Shown: positions 17,403 to 27,190, counted from the stretch's first letter. The stretch is 64,000 nt of DNA from Dysgonamonadaceae bacterium (GCA_031272075.1 JAISUK010000015.1:1-64000); one strand, 5' to 3'. Notes: generated by a model not told the origin, from the letters alone. Numbers and translations are program-made.

Positions 17403-17639
17403 ATGAGTCCGACGTTTTTAATCTACAATGGGTTACGCTTCTTTACCTGGTCAAAGGAGGAAGAACGGCGTCATATCCATGTTGTAGGCGGCAACAAACA
17501 GTGTAAGGTTTGGTTAGAACCGACAATTGCGATTGCAGAAAACTGCGGATTCAAAAAGTATGAATTGAACGAAATTATCAGGATAGTAAGCAGTCATGAA
17601 ACAGAATTTAAATGCAAATGGGACAAATTCTTCGGTTAA
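17403..17639 (+). CDS. DUF4160 domain protein
   Basis: Small 78-residue cytoplasmic protein. RHIHVVGGNKQCKVWLEP (about 24-41) is the core of the DUF4160 family. DUF4160 and DUF2442 genes occur as adjacent pairs in many bacteria and have been proposed as toxin-antitoxin-like modules; function is unproven. It overlaps the DUF2442 gene by 44 bp in another frame, so the two are translated together. Confidence 0.8.
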   Translation: MSPTFLIYNGLRFFTWSKEEERRHIHVVGGNKQCKVWLEPTIAIAENCGFKKYELNEIIRIVSSHETEFKCKWDKFFG

Positions 17640-17874
17640 AGTTCATGCTATTGTAGCTGACGGCATTAGCGTTGAGGTTGGCGGACAGACATTTTTCCTC
17701 CCTCACTCCACTTTTCCATGGTTTCGTCGTGCCAAGATTGAGGATGTCTTCAACGTTGAGTTGGTAGGAGAGGTCGGCGTCCGTTGGGATGCTCTGGACG
17801 TAGATTTGGCTATTGACAGTTTCATTCATCCTGAGAAATATCCTTTGGTAGCGAAGGTTGCGCTACGCGAATAG
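17596..17874 (+). CDS. DUF2442 domain protein
   Basis: 92 residues; VGGQTFFLPHSTFPWFRRA and VRWDALDVDLAIDSFIHPEKYPL are typical of DUF2442. This family pairs with DUF4160 and is the usual candidate for the DNA-binding or antitoxin member. The gene begins 44 bp inside the DUF4160 gene. The twin palindromes at 17295-17335 could be its operator, which would be normal autoregulation for such a pair. It ends 60 bp from the GH26 fusion gene, which comes from the other strand; nothing else is seen in that gap. Confidence 0.8.
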   Translation: MKQNLNANGTNSSVKVHAIVADGISVEVGGQTFFLPHSTFPWFRRAKIEDVFNVELVGEVGVRWDALDVDLAIDSFIHPEKYPLVAKVALRE

Positions 17875-17935
17875 ATGTGATGTGATACTGCTGAGAAGCG
17901 ATCGAAAAAAAGATAAGGTGTGCCATGAGGGTGGT

Positions 17936-20900
17936 TTACGGCATCGCGAGGTCGATCGCGCAGCGGAAGCCGATTGTACTGCAGCGGTCGATGCCGGGGT
18001 AGAGTAGGAGTTGTTTTGCGGCGAAATTCACCGGTTTGACGCCGCCGTCGAAATACCAATCCGAACCGGAAGCGCGGTAACACGAGCCGCCTTTGAGGAT
18101 GCAAAATCGGTTGCGGCCGTCGCTGTATTCGCTTTCCGTCATTTCCCAGACATTACCGCAAAGATCCCTGCAACCGAAAGGCGATTGGTCTTCGGGGTGG
18201 GCGTCCACGGGCGTGGTCTCGCCGTTTTCTGCCGTGTTGCAGCGGTCGGCAAGCAGTTCGTTTCCCCATGGGTATTCATTATCCGTATTTCCCTGGGCGG
18301 CATATTGCCATTCCGCTTCGGACGGCAGCCGTTTTCCAGCCCAACGAGCGTAGGCGCGGGCATCATCCAGATCGACATAGACGACAGGATGATTCTCCTT
18401 GCCGGGCGGAATGTGTCCGTTCTCCCAGTGGTTCAGGAAATGGGTGCTGTCGGCCGGTCGGTAGCCGGAGGCTTGCAGGAACTCCGCAAATTGCTTGTTT
18501 GTTACAGGAAACTTGTCCAGCGCATAAGGCGTGAGCGAAACCGGATGGGAGAAATGGTGCGGATGATGCAAAGTCGGAAACATCAATTCAGCGAACGACG
18601 GATCGAAAGAATCGTAATAGCCCACTTCACGGGCGCGAAAGACGACCCGCATCACTTTTTCCGTTGCCGGAATGGCGCACATCTCCGGAGGCGCTTGTCG
18701 ATAGGCTTTTGTACGGACAATCGGGCGCAAATGGGTGGCGTGGCTGCAATCAGGCGCTTTCGGACGGGCATATATGGCCGATTGCGACGCCAGAAAACCG
18801 AGCAAATCTGCATCCACCTCCTGCCGGTTGATCGCCAGGAAGCAACCGACTCCCCGTGACGGGATGGCGCTTTCGAGGGTGATGTTGCCGGTTTGACCCG
18901 GTGTAGCTGTTATCTCGATGCCTCGAATCAGGTCGTAGTAGTTTTCATCGGGCTGAGCGTCGATGGACAATAGTCGGCCTTCTGCGGTTGCGTTCAGACA
19001 GTTGGCCAATGTCCACAAACGGACATTTCCGCCTTGCCAGCAGTTGGCATAAACGCCGGGATGTTCGGTTTTGATCATCGGCGTCCATACTCCTCCAGAA
19101 AACAGCTTAGAAAATCGATTTTGCACCGGTGAGATGCTTCGGAGGATTGATTTGTCGTGTTCGTTCCATCGCAGCATTTGTCCAAACAAGTTTTCCCAGA
19201 TCAGTATGCCGCTGCCGTTCATCCAGGCAGTATGCAGTTCGCGGGTACGGTCGGCGCTCCAACGACTGATACTGTGTTGGATATGTCGCTGTTCCAGCCA
19301 TTTATTGCGTAAGATGCCGGGGCCGTTGCCGTTGTTTGCAAACCATTGCGCCCACGACAGGTGGTGGTCGGCGATATTATCCGGCGGCAATGCCAATTCG
19401 CTTTCCAGCACAATGCCTTTGCGGATATTGTCTAAGGTCTCTCGAAAACCGGAAGCGGCGTGTGGCCACGTATCCAGAAACAGGCCGTCGGCACTGAGGG
19501 AGTCAATCATGGACGCCATGCAGTCGCCGTCGGGGAGCGCATCGCGCCGGGTGCCTGTATCCCAGGGGTTGTAATTGAGGAATACCCGGATGCCTTGGTC
19601 ATGGAAAAAATGCGTTACTTCGCGAAGCGCCTTCAATCCGCCGGGCATATCTCGATAGAAATCAAACTGATTGCGTTCGTCCAGCCCGATGCGTGGGTAG
19701 GCATGCCAAAGTACGACAATATCCAGACGTCCAAAATCCTTCTCGGCGCTTTCCAGGAACTTCTCCGGCGTGTAACATCCGGTGGCGTGATCGTAAAACA
19801 AGGCATCATACATCATCAGGAAATAGCAGTTGTATGCCGACGCAGCCCATGCAAAATCGTTTTTGCAATACAAAGAATCATTATATTGCAATTGGATTCG
19901 TTTGTCTGTTCGCCATTGCGACAGTGTTTTCCGGAAAGCCTCCCATTCATCGGGATTTTCGGGTACGGGAATCAGGTCGGGATAGTCGGTTAGTTCGGAT
20001 GTCTCATTTGCCCTGCTCGCTGTCTGCTTCGGTTGATCACCCGCCATCAACACAAAAGGCTGTTTGAAGAAATCTTTAAATTCCGCTTCTCCCGTATCTC
20101 CCGGTTGCGGCACGCAATAATCTTTGTCGCCGTTGCCCCAGAAAGCGATATAAGCCAGGTGCGTGTTCATTTCGGAAAATACATTCAGCATCCAGCGGAT
20201 ACGGTTCAAGTCGTTTTTTTCCGTATTGTTGCGTTTGACGAAATACCCTGTTTCGGTCAATGCACACGGTTTCTGTTTCTCGGTTGCCAACTGACTGAGA
20301 ATAAGGATTCGTTTTTTTGCTTTTTCGGTACGACGTTCGTTGAATTTGAAATCCTGGTAGTCGTCCATACCCAGGACATCCACGTAGTCGTCGCCCGGAT
20401 AGCGGCGCAGGTAGTCATCGCGGGAATCAAATTTAATGTCGGGAGAGAACGCGTAGAGCATATTGTGTATATCCAGGCTGTCTCGCAGATAACTGACGGT
20501 AAACCGCCAGACGGTTTTGAACTCTTCGGGCGTATTGTATTTGGCTCCCCACCAGAACCAGTCGCCGTCGAACTCATGAAAAGGGCGAAAAATGAAAGGA
20601 ATCAGCCGGTTGTTTTTGTCACGCAGCGAAGAGGCAAAGGCAGCTACTGTGCGCAGGTCGCTTTTGTATTGTTCGTGATTCTCTCCGTCGGGCAGGATGG
20701 ATCGGAAAGCCTGTTTTTTCTGCTTTGAGTCCAAGTTTTTGGCGTAAAAAGAGCGTCCCGTGCCCGGATCGTTATAATGCCAACACATGGTGATGGCGAT
20801 GCCAGCTTCGTTTGCGGCGATGATCCGTTGCCGGATGTCTTTCTCCTGTTGTCGTAGCCACGATGGATCATCGTGTCGTCGGGTGATGAACATATAATCG

Positions 20901-21166
20901 AACGAAGCGATGGCCGGGAGTTTGCCTGTCAGTCGGGAGAAATACGAATCGGGTTGTCCGTTTTCGTCTACCCAGACTCCGTCGTGCTGTCCCATCCAGA
21001 CACCATTGCCCTTGAGTTGATGCAACCGATAGAGCAACGAGGCCGTCTCGTCGGTGATTTGGGGGTCGACGGCCTGCTGCCGGACGATGTCGTAGCGGTT
21101 ATTTCCAATCACAGGCATCGACAAGCCCAACATGAATATCACAAATATACTTCCAGATTTCTTCAT
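17936..21166 (-). CDS. GH26 - glycosidase-like barrel - SUMF1 three-domain protein
   Basis: Exported 1076-residue protein, last gene of the first SusCD locus. Domain 1 (about 25-370) is glycoside hydrolase family 26: FRPFHEFDGDWFWWG holds the acid/base Glu198 and CALTETGY the nucleophile Glu305, so an active endo-beta-mannanase (or related beta-glycanase) is expected. Domain 2 (about 395-800) looks like a second TIM barrel (IRVFLNYNPWDTG, DGLFLDTWP, VLESEL) of a family I cannot name. Domain 3 (about 840-1076) is a SUMF1/formylglycine-enzyme fold (DKFPVTNKQFAEFL, RLPSEAEWQYAA, GNVWEM, IGFRC). The paired active-site cysteines of true formylglycine enzymes are not present in GGSCYRASGSDWYF, so it is more likely a binding or structural module. 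Confidence 0.8.
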   Translation of the reverse strand: MKKSGSIFVIFMLGLSMPVIGNNRYDIVRQQAVDPQITDETASLLYRLHQLKGNGVWMGQHDGVWVDENGQPDSYFSRLTGKLPAIASFDYMFITRRHDDPSWLRQQEKDIRQRIIAANEAGIAITMCWHYNDPGTGRSFYAKNLDSKQKKQAFRSILPDGENHEQYKSDLRTVAAFASSLRDKNNRLIPFIFRPFHEFDGDWFWWGAKYNTPEEFKTVWRFTVSYLRDSLDIHNMLYAFSPDIKFDSRDDYLRRYPGDDYVDVLGMDDYQDFKFNERRTEKAKKRILILSQLATEKQKPCALTETGYFVKRNNTEKNDLNRIRWMLNVFSEMNTHLAYIAFWGNGDKDYCVPQPGDTGEAEFKDFFKQPFVLMAGDQPKQTASRANETSELTDYPDLIPVPENPDEWEAFRKTLSQWRTDKRIQLQYNDSLYCKNDFAWAASAYNCYFLMMYDALFYDHATGCYTPEKFLESAEKDFGRLDIVVLWHAYPRIGLDERNQFDFYRDMPGGLKALREVTHFFHDQGIRVFLNYNPWDTGTRRDALPDGDCMASMIDSLSADGLFLDTWPHAASGFRETLDNIRKGIVLESELALPPDNIADHHLSWAQWFANNGNGPGILRNKWLEQRHIQHSISRWSADRTRELHTAWMNGSGILIWENLFGQMLRWNEHDKSILRSISPVQNRFSKLFSGGVWTPMIKTEHPGVYANCWQGGNVRLWTLANCLNATAEGRLLSIDAQPDENYYDLIRGIEITATPGQTGNITLESAIPSRGVGCFLAINRQEVDADLLGFLASQSAIYARPKAPDCSHATHLRPIVRTKAYRQAPPEMCAIPATEKVMRVVFRAREVGYYDSFDPSFAELMFPTLHHPHHFSHPVSLTPYALDKFPVTNKQFAEFLQASGYRPADSTHFLNHWENGHIPPGKENHPVVYVDLDDARAYARWAGKRLPSEAEWQYAAQGNTDNEYPWGNELLADRCNTAENGETTPVDAHPEDQSPFGCRDLCGNVWEMTESEYSDGRNRFCILKGGSCYRASGSDWYFDGGVKPVNFAAKQLLLYPGIDRCSTIGFRCAIDLAMP

Positions 21167-21181
21167 TTCACTCCTTCACTC

Positions 21182-23269
21182 TCACTCCCAACTATTCGGC
21201 ATTTTTATTTCCCATTTGAAATCCCCAAAGTTACTCATAATTTCAGTAGGATGCAATTCTGTACCGATGTTTAGGCGGCTACCGTCGGCAGACAGATAGC
21301 AATTGTATGTATGTTCGTTGGTGCGGTAATATTCGGTTTTGCCGGTATAGACTTGTGTAGTCGAGTCTGTTACCACCAGATTGTAGCGGATGATATTTCC
21401 TCCGAAATCGCAGAGGAATACTGCCGGAACGATGTCATTTTTCACTTGTCGTGTACGAATGATGGTATTATACTCAATCACAGTATTATGCGTAGGCGCC
21501 CACAGCATCACAAAATCCTGAAAATCGTCGCTCAGGTTGTGAGATATCCGGAGGTTGTGTGTTTCGGTTTTCGCGATGTCGGCAAACCAGCTCACTTCCA
21601 AGAATCCCATGTTGGAGCAGGTATAATTGTGATGAATAGCGATGTCATGTTTCGGATTGCGTCCATCATCTATCTCAATGGCGCCGCCGTCAGCGCCAAA
21701 CAATCCACCTATAAAATAATAATCGCGGATGATGTTGTAAGCGATTTCCTGGTGACTGTTTCCGATATGGATGCCGATCGGTCCCCATCCGGGAGGTGAC
21801 AATGGTCTGGAATTGGCGCTGTGAAGGTAGTTGCCTGTGATCAGTGCATATTCACCTGTGGACTGAATCGCTTTCGGGCAGTTAGAAAACTCGCAGTTTT
21901 TTACCGTGCAGTAATTGGATCCGAGCATTATCCGTATCGCTCCCACATTCCAGACATCTGTAAAAGATGCTTCTGGGGCTGCCGGTGCACAATCGTGGAA
22001 ATAAAGCCCGTCTACTACAATATGACTTCCGGAGATGCGGATAGCATTGCCGTTCAGCAGCGACGAGTCGGGATTGCTGAAAGTCGGCATTGCGCCTTCA
22101 CCGAAAGCGGTCAGTACAATCGGTCTGTGCCGACTGCCTGAAGCATTGATTTCCAAACCACCTGTAAACGAGGATCCACGGGCAAAAAAGAGGGTATCTC
22201 CCGGCTGGAAAGGTAGTGAAGCAACTTTGGAAAGGCTTTTCCACGGATGCGTTGGCGTCCCGTCCCAAGCATCATCTCCTTTTGAGGAATCGATATGGTA
22301 GTTCCGTGGCGTTTCCCACTTTAGTCGTGCCATCCGGATACCGTCCAGATTGGGTTTTAGCGCGACAATATAATATTCGCCCTGATATTCGACAATTTCA
22401 GGGGCGGCAACTTTCATTTGTCCGGTGATTCGGCTGTCGTCTCGAATGCCGAACGACAGCGGGTCGGTCGATACATATTGGGTGTTTAATGCGCCCGGGC
22501 CGTACAATTGATTACGAAAGAGGTAAAACAAGCCGTTGCGATGCACCACGAACGGACATTCGCAGTTGGCGCCATACCACACGCCCTGATTCGGACTGCC
22601 TCCGGAACACACATTCACCGGTTCGTTCCAATGGAATAGGTCGGAAGAAGTCCGGCAGAACACCGCGCAAGAATCCTGTCCGGCGGGAGGCGTGTCGGTA
22701 TGTCCGGTATAGTAGCAGAAATAATGGTCGTCGACTTTCAGCACCATTGCATCGCGGGTATTCGTATAAGGTCCTTCAAACAGGTCGGGCTGTCCTTTCT
22801 CGTTCGGTATCCGTTTGAATTGTTTTCCATCCTTGCTTTGGGCGAGGCAGATCCGGTTCCAATCGCCATAAAACATGAAATACATGCCTTTATCTTTCAG
22901 CACGAAAGGCGCTTGCAGGCCGCCGACAGGCTCTCCCACGGCAGGATCCGACATCATGGCGATTCCTTTCGGCGTCCAGTCGGTGTCGGTCAGCTTTTTC
23001 CCTTCCCAACGGTAAAACAAGCGTGAATGTCCGCCGCAAGCGGTATTTCGGATACAAGACCACAGTTGCCAAGTTCCGTCTTTTGCTTGCCAGATGCCGA
23101 AATCCACCGGTTCCCTGTTGGTTGTGTTGTATGCTCCCAAGTCGGGAACTCCGGCGATGTCCCACCATTCACCGGCAATCACAGGCATCGGCGTAGCGCC
23201 TGTTTGCGTCTGTCCGTGCAGGACGCAACAGGAGAAAAGAATGAGCAACGAAACGATTATTTTTCTCAT
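21182..23269 (-). CDS. GH43/GH32-like propeller fused to right-handed beta-helix
   Basis: Exported 695-residue protein; signal peptide about 1-20 (LLILFSCCVLHGQ). The first 320 residues form blades typical of the five-bladed GH43/GH32/GH130 superfamily (DFGIWQAKDGTWQLWSC, LQAPFVLKDKGMYFMFYGDW, NTRDAMVLKVDDHYFCYYTG, CPFVVHRNGLFYLFRN, APEIVEYQGEYYIVALKP). Residues about 330-690 form a parallel beta-helix with repeated NxI/YC steps (ITGNYLHSANSRP, IAYNIIRDYYFIGG, IEYNTIIRTR), as in polysaccharide lyases and some epimerases. I cannot assign the exact family or confirm the catalytic acids. It sits 15 bp upstream of the GH26 fusion gene and probably trims side chains or oligosaccharides. Confidence 0.7.
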   Translation of the reverse strand: MRKIIVSLLILFSCCVLHGQTQTGATPMPVIAGEWWDIAGVPDLGAYNTTNREPVDFGIWQAKDGTWQLWSCIRNTACGGHSRLFYRWEGKKLTDTDWTPKGIAMMSDPAVGEPVGGLQAPFVLKDKGMYFMFYGDWNRICLAQSKDGKQFKRIPNEKGQPDLFEGPYTNTRDAMVLKVDDHYFCYYTGHTDTPPAGQDSCAVFCRTSSDLFHWNEPVNVCSGGSPNQGVWYGANCECPFVVHRNGLFYLFRNQLYGPGALNTQYVSTDPLSFGIRDDSRITGQMKVAAPEIVEYQGEYYIVALKPNLDGIRMARLKWETPRNYHIDSSKGDDAWDGTPTHPWKSLSKVASLPFQPGDTLFFARGSSFTGGLEINASGSRHRPIVLTAFGEGAMPTFSNPDSSLLNGNAIRISGSHIVVDGLYFHDCAPAAPEASFTDVWNVGAIRIMLGSNYCTVKNCEFSNCPKAIQSTGEYALITGNYLHSANSRPLSPPGWGPIGIHIGNSHQEIAYNIIRDYYFIGGLFGADGGAIEIDDGRNPKHDIAIHHNYTCSNMGFLEVSWFADIAKTETHNLRISHNLSDDFQDFVMLWAPTHNTVIEYNTIIRTRQVKNDIVPAVFLCDFGGNIIRYNLVVTDSTTQVYTGKTEYYRTNEHTYNCYLSADGSRLNIGTELHPTEIMSNFGDFKWEIKMPNSWE

Positions 23270-23281
23270 TCTGATTTTTTT

Positions 23282-24166
23282 TTATTGCACTTTCTTGCCT
23301 CTGAAGCGTTGATATTGATAGAAGTTTTCCACGCTTCCGGAGGTGATATCGCCGGGGATTTTAAATTCTGTTTTGGAGAAATTCAACGAGAAATAGATGG
23401 AATCGTTGTCGAATCTCCCCAAATTGCCGGTACTTCGCACATTGTAGATGTTGGAAGGGTCGATGAATAACAGGTTTGTACCGGCGCTTTGCGGCAGTGT
23501 GAAAGTACGATAGCTTTCGTAACGCCCGGCCTGGATGCTGTCTACCTGGAAGGTGCGGATCGATCCTAACACATCAATATTGTAGTAGATTACGGAGATG
23601 TTTCCCCAATTGCTGCGGGTCACGACGATCTCTGCCGGGATCGAGTCTCCGCGGAAAGCTTCCGGATTGCCCCAATCTTCGGAAATGTACCACTGTGAAT
23701 AGTTCATGAACCCCACATAGCGGCCGGCGGCATCTGCGGCGTAGTCGAAATCGCCGTCCGTATCGCGTGCAAACACGTTGCGGATCACCGTCACGTCGCC
23801 GTACATCTGCTGCAATTCCAGGGTGTCTTTGGTGAGGCGCACCACGACCGGATTGACCGACAGACCGTCGATGACGTAATAGTCGATAAACAGTTTGCCG
23901 TCTTCGACTTTCCAGTTTGCCCGGCTTTGCGTCAAGGTGTTCCATTCGCAGGGATTGTTACCGGTGACGGTGCCGTCCGCATGAAATTCATACCGTTGAT
24001 CGTATTTGCAGTACTGGTCGGGCGATATGGTTTGCAAAGCGCCGTCTCTCAATTGGTAAGCGAATTTCCATCGTCCGATGAGTTCGGTGCTGTTTACCGA
24101 TTCTTCTTTGTCTTCGCAACCGGCCATGAATAAAATGATTGCGAATAATATACCTATTTTTTTCAT
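23282..24166 (-). CDS. lipocalin-like surface lipoprotein
   Basis: 294-residue lipoprotein; signal ends MAGC (about 14-17), followed by acidic residues EDKEE, which fits surface export in Bacteroidetes. The first domain starts ELIGRWKFAYQL and runs to about residue 135 (FHADGTV, WKVEDGKLFIDY), resembling lipocalin-like domains found beside glycan loci. The second half is beta-rich and unassigned. It lies between the glycan-binding protein gene and the beta-helix gene, so an accessory binding role is probable. Its start has the recurring GACGTATGAAA context. Confidence 0.55.
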   Translation of the reverse strand: MKKIGILFAIILFMAGCEDKEESVNSTELIGRWKFAYQLRDGALQTISPDQYCKYDQRYEFHADGTVTGNNPCEWNTLTQSRANWKVEDGKLFIDYYVIDGLSVNPVVVRLTKDTLELQQMYGDVTVIRNVFARDTDGDFDYAADAAGRYVGFMNYSQWYISEDWGNPEAFRGDSIPAEIVVTRSNWGNISVIYYNIDVLGSIRTFQVDSIQAGRYESYRTFTLPQSAGTNLLFIDPSNIYNVRSTGNLGRFDNDSIYFSLNFSKTEFKIPGDITSGSVENFYQYQRFRGKKVQ

Positions 24167-24188
24167 ACGTCAATAATTAATTTTGATA

Positions 24189-25418
24189 TTAATACACATA
24201 GCGGGGTACAAAACGCAGGTTGTCCCAGCAGAAGAACACATTGGGGCAGGCGTTGCCGTGGAATTGCACCTCACGATTTTTCCAGTCCCAGTACGGATTG
24301 CCGGTAGCTTCCCACCAGGTGTCGGGGAAATGATTCTCCGAACCGACGGGGTTGCAAAAATCTTTCACCGGGATGCGGATGGTTTGCCAGCCGTTGGTGC
24401 GGTAAGCGCTCGATCCCCATGGCATCCAGTGGTATTCCCATCCGTTCCAGAAAGAGAATTTGAAAGCTGCGCCCATCCAGTCGTTCATCACATTGACCTC
24501 GAATACGATATCACATTCCGAAGTAGGGATGTCCCAGAACCAGTCGCCTACATACGAACCGTTGTTGCTCATCGGTTGCCCGATATTAAACGGCGTGTAG
24601 GTTCTCCATTTCCCTCCCCAGGTCCAGGCGGCATAATCGCCCTGGTAGTAATAATAATGACCGTTGATCGCTTCGGGGAAGCCTGTCAGTCCCAGCCCGT
24701 CGGTATGCATTGTCCCCGGATCGGTACCGTTGTCGGTGCCGTCGTAGAGGATGTTGCGATTGTCCATGTACAAGCCCGGCATTTGCAGGTTTTCTATCCG
24801 CATATTGCCCAGAGAGTCCTGTCGAAACAGGAAAATTGGCGTGCAAGGTTCGGCGTCGCGCGGTACTTCAAACCACAGTCTGCTTGCATTCATCCTGTGT
24901 ACAGCAAGTTGTTGTTCGCCAAACATGATCCAAGCGCCATCGATCGAGTCAATCTGGTGGATGTCGAAATTTTCACCTTCGATATAACCGGTTTCGCCCG
25001 GTTTTACCCATTCGTTTAACATGCCCTTGAGAATCAGGTCGGGGACAAACAGTTCGAAAGGATGTTTCACGGTATCACCTTTACTCGTGACAAAGGTAAT
25101 TGTGTTGCTCACTTCAAATGGGGCGACGCGGGGAATTGAGACACTGATCCGGCTTGGTTCTATGTACACATTGTCCATGCTTACCCATACATCATTGAAG
25201 CATATCTCCGTGATATCGCAGAAATTGGTGCCTTCGACTACGATCCATTCACCCAGATTGCCCGATACGATCGTCGTTGAATCCAGTACGGTATGTTTTA
25301 CGTCGCGGACGACCGGCAGTCCGTTGCAAGTGACGTCGGCAGCCTCCTCGTTGTCGTTACACGCGGTCGGCAACAGCAACAAAACGAGGCCATATACCAA
25401 ATATTTTAATCGTTTCAT
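24189..25418 (-). CDS. surface glycan-binding lipoprotein (IPT/TIG type)
   Basis: 409 residues; lipoprotein signal ending PTAC (about 17-20), then NDNEE. Two IPT/TIG-like immunoglobulin domains follow (GEWIVVEGTNFCDITEICF, GYIEGENFDIHQIDS). The C-terminal aromatic-rich glycan-binding domain has DYAAWTWGGKWRTY, WNGWEYHWMPWG and NVFFCWDNLRFVP. This is the pattern of the third gene of Bacteroidetes SusCD loci (SGBP-B type). It directly follows susD1 in the operon and should hold the polysaccharide at the outer membrane for the SusCD pair. The GH26 gene downstream suggests a beta-mannan ligand. Confidence 0.85.
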   Translation of the reverse strand: MKRLKYLVYGLVLLLLPTACNDNEEAADVTCNGLPVVRDVKHTVLDSTTIVSGNLGEWIVVEGTNFCDITEICFNDVWVSMDNVYIEPSRISVSIPRVAPFEVSNTITFVTSKGDTVKHPFELFVPDLILKGMLNEWVKPGETGYIEGENFDIHQIDSIDGAWIMFGEQQLAVHRMNASRLWFEVPRDAEPCTPIFLFRQDSLGNMRIENLQMPGLYMDNRNILYDGTDNGTDPGTMHTDGLGLTGFPEAINGHYYYYQGDYAAWTWGGKWRTYTPFNIGQPMSNNGSYVGDWFWDIPTSECDIVFEVNVMNDWMGAAFKFSFWNGWEYHWMPWGSSAYRTNGWQTIRIPVKDFCNPVGSENHFPDTWWEATGNPYWDWKNREVQFHGNACPNVFFCWDNLRFVPRYVY

Positions 25419-25463
25419 AATTTATGAGAATAAATTGTTGTTTTACTTGTTATTAATAGGATA

Positions 25464-27173
25464 TTACCATCCCGGATTATTCTTATTATTCAGTGCTTTG
25501 TTGGCATTCAATTCGCTGATTGGAATCGGGAAGAGCAGGTTGCGGCTTTGTCTGCGTTTGATGATGGTGCCGTCTTTATCCACTGCATTCATCACTTGGA
25601 GGTAGATTCCCCACCGCAACAAGTCCCATTTCCTGACGCCTTCGAAAGCCAATTCTCTGCGACGTTCTTCCAGAATAAACGACCGGACTTCTGTCTGAGT
25701 GCTCGGCATGGAGGCAACCTGCGTTGCCATTGCGCGTGCGCGAACCACGTCCACCATTTCTTTGGCGCGCTGGAGGTTTCCCAGTTCACATTCTGCTTCG
25801 GCAAGCATCAGATAGACAATCGGATAGCGCAGGAATGGATAATGGAAATCGGAAGTTGCCTGGGTATTGTCGCTCACACCCTGGAATTTGGTCAGGATGA
25901 GCAATTCATTGTTGAATGTGATGCCGTAGCTCGCGTCAAACATGCCGGGATTCTCGGTGATGATGCGCAGGCTGTCTTCTTGTGGGAAGAAGAACCACCA
26001 CGGATCGTCTTTGTGGGGGCCTGTGCCGCCCACGAGGTAGCGTGCGAACAAGTGCATGACGCCTTCGCGCGCGCGCAGGTCTTGCGATTCAAACAAGCGG
26101 TACCAATGACTGCGCAGGCCGTACAAGGCGCCGGAGATGCGTCCGTTGTTTCGCTCGTCATAATATCCGGAGATATCTCCTCCCAGCGTATTGCGCAGAT
26201 AGTCGATGGATGCGTTTGCCTGCAACTGCCAGATAAATTCCTGACCATTGCGGTTGGCGACTTTCCAAATGTCGGCATAGTTGCTGAAGAGACTGAATTC
26301 GCCCGAATTGATAATGCTGTCGCACAATTCTCGTACCCGTGTATAACACTCGGCAGGGTTGAAATCGTAACCGGCAACCTTGTCTTTTTGGTGGGTGACG
26401 GAAATCGGATATTCGATGCGTTCCGTCACACCGGTGAGGCTGTTGAGCCGTTCTGCGGGGCCGCCGATGACGCTGATTTCTGTGCCTTGCGGCAGCGAGC
26501 CCGATCCCATGGCGCAATAGACGCTTGCCAGCAGCGTTTTTGCTGCGAATTTGGAAATCCGTCCCGTTTCGTATTTCGGATTACTGCGGGTCATCAACAG
26601 GCTGCCTGACTCATTCAGCAGTTCGATGATGTGGGCATAGACTTCCGAGATGGGGGAACGCGGAACCTGGTATTCTTCCGGAGTGAATACTTTTTTCCGG
26701 TGAATAGGAACTTCTCCATAAGCCTGCACGAGTTGGAAATACGACCAGGCTTTCAAGAACAACATCTGGCCGAGCATGTTGTTTTTTACTTCCGGATCGA
26801 AACTGGTCATTTTTTCTATTTTCTCGATGGCATAGTTACAGCGGTAAATCAAGGCATAGCGTCCGCGCCACCAGTTGTCGATATCATAAGGATCTTCCGT
26901 GAAGTTGCCCGCTCCATAAGTTTTCAATGCCCAGTCGCCGGCAATCATGTCGTCGGTATCAAATTCGGAAATTTTGAAATAAGACATGTAAAGGTGAAAC
27001 TGTCCTCCGCTCAATGTGTTTAACACGCCGCTGACCAGCAAGTCTGCCGATTCTTTTGAGTCCTCGAATATTTCCGCACTGACGTCCGAATAAACCTTTT
27101 CTTCCAACAGTTCATCAAAACAGGAAGTGAAGAGAAACAGGCCGATTGTTGCAAATAATATATACTTTTTCAT
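25464..27173 (-). CDS. susD: SusD/RagB-family outer-membrane lipoprotein (locus 1)
   Basis: 569-residue surface lipoprotein; signal ends FTSC (about 15-18). SusD features are the tetratricopeptide scaffold (KNNMLGQMLFLKAWSYFQLVQAYGEVPIHRK, about 130-160), the C-terminal RREFAFE-like segment ERRRELAFEGVRKWDLLRWG, and the terminus NPGW. The protein caps the SusC transporter and binds oligosaccharide before import. The leader element of 27191-27268 fills nearly all of the gap between susC1 and this gene, ending 17 nt before the start codon. That is unusual for a susCD pair, where the spacing is normally short. Confidence 0.93.
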   Translation of the reverse strand: MKKYILFATIGLFLFTSCFDELLEEKVYSDVSAEIFEDSKESADLLVSGVLNTLSGGQFHLYMSYFKISEFDTDDMIAGDWALKTYGAGNFTEDPYDIDNWWRGRYALIYRCNYAIEKIEKMTSFDPEVKNNMLGQMLFLKAWSYFQLVQAYGEVPIHRKKVFTPEEYQVPRSPISEVYAHIIELLNESGSLLMTRSNPKYETGRISKFAAKTLLASVYCAMGSGSLPQGTEISVIGGPAERLNSLTGVTERIEYPISVTHQKDKVAGYDFNPAECYTRVRELCDSIINSGEFSLFSNYADIWKVANRNGQEFIWQLQANASIDYLRNTLGGDISGYYDERNNGRISGALYGLRSHWYRLFESQDLRAREGVMHLFARYLVGGTGPHKDDPWWFFFPQEDSLRIITENPGMFDASYGITFNNELLILTKFQGVSDNTQATSDFHYPFLRYPIVYLMLAEAECELGNLQRAKEMVDVVRARAMATQVASMPSTQTEVRSFILEERRRELAFEGVRKWDLLRWGIYLQVMNAVDKDGTIIKRRQSRNLLFPIPISELNANKALNNKNNPGW

Positions 27174-27190
27174 ACGTCAATAATTATTTA

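Noticed and set aside
17936-18600. SUMF1 domain as an active formylglycine-generating enzyme for the sulfatase at 41025
   Set aside because: The cysteine pair of the active site is missing and the domain is fused to a GH26 enzyme in another locus. The sulfatase is also Ser-type, which is matured by a radical-SAM enzyme.
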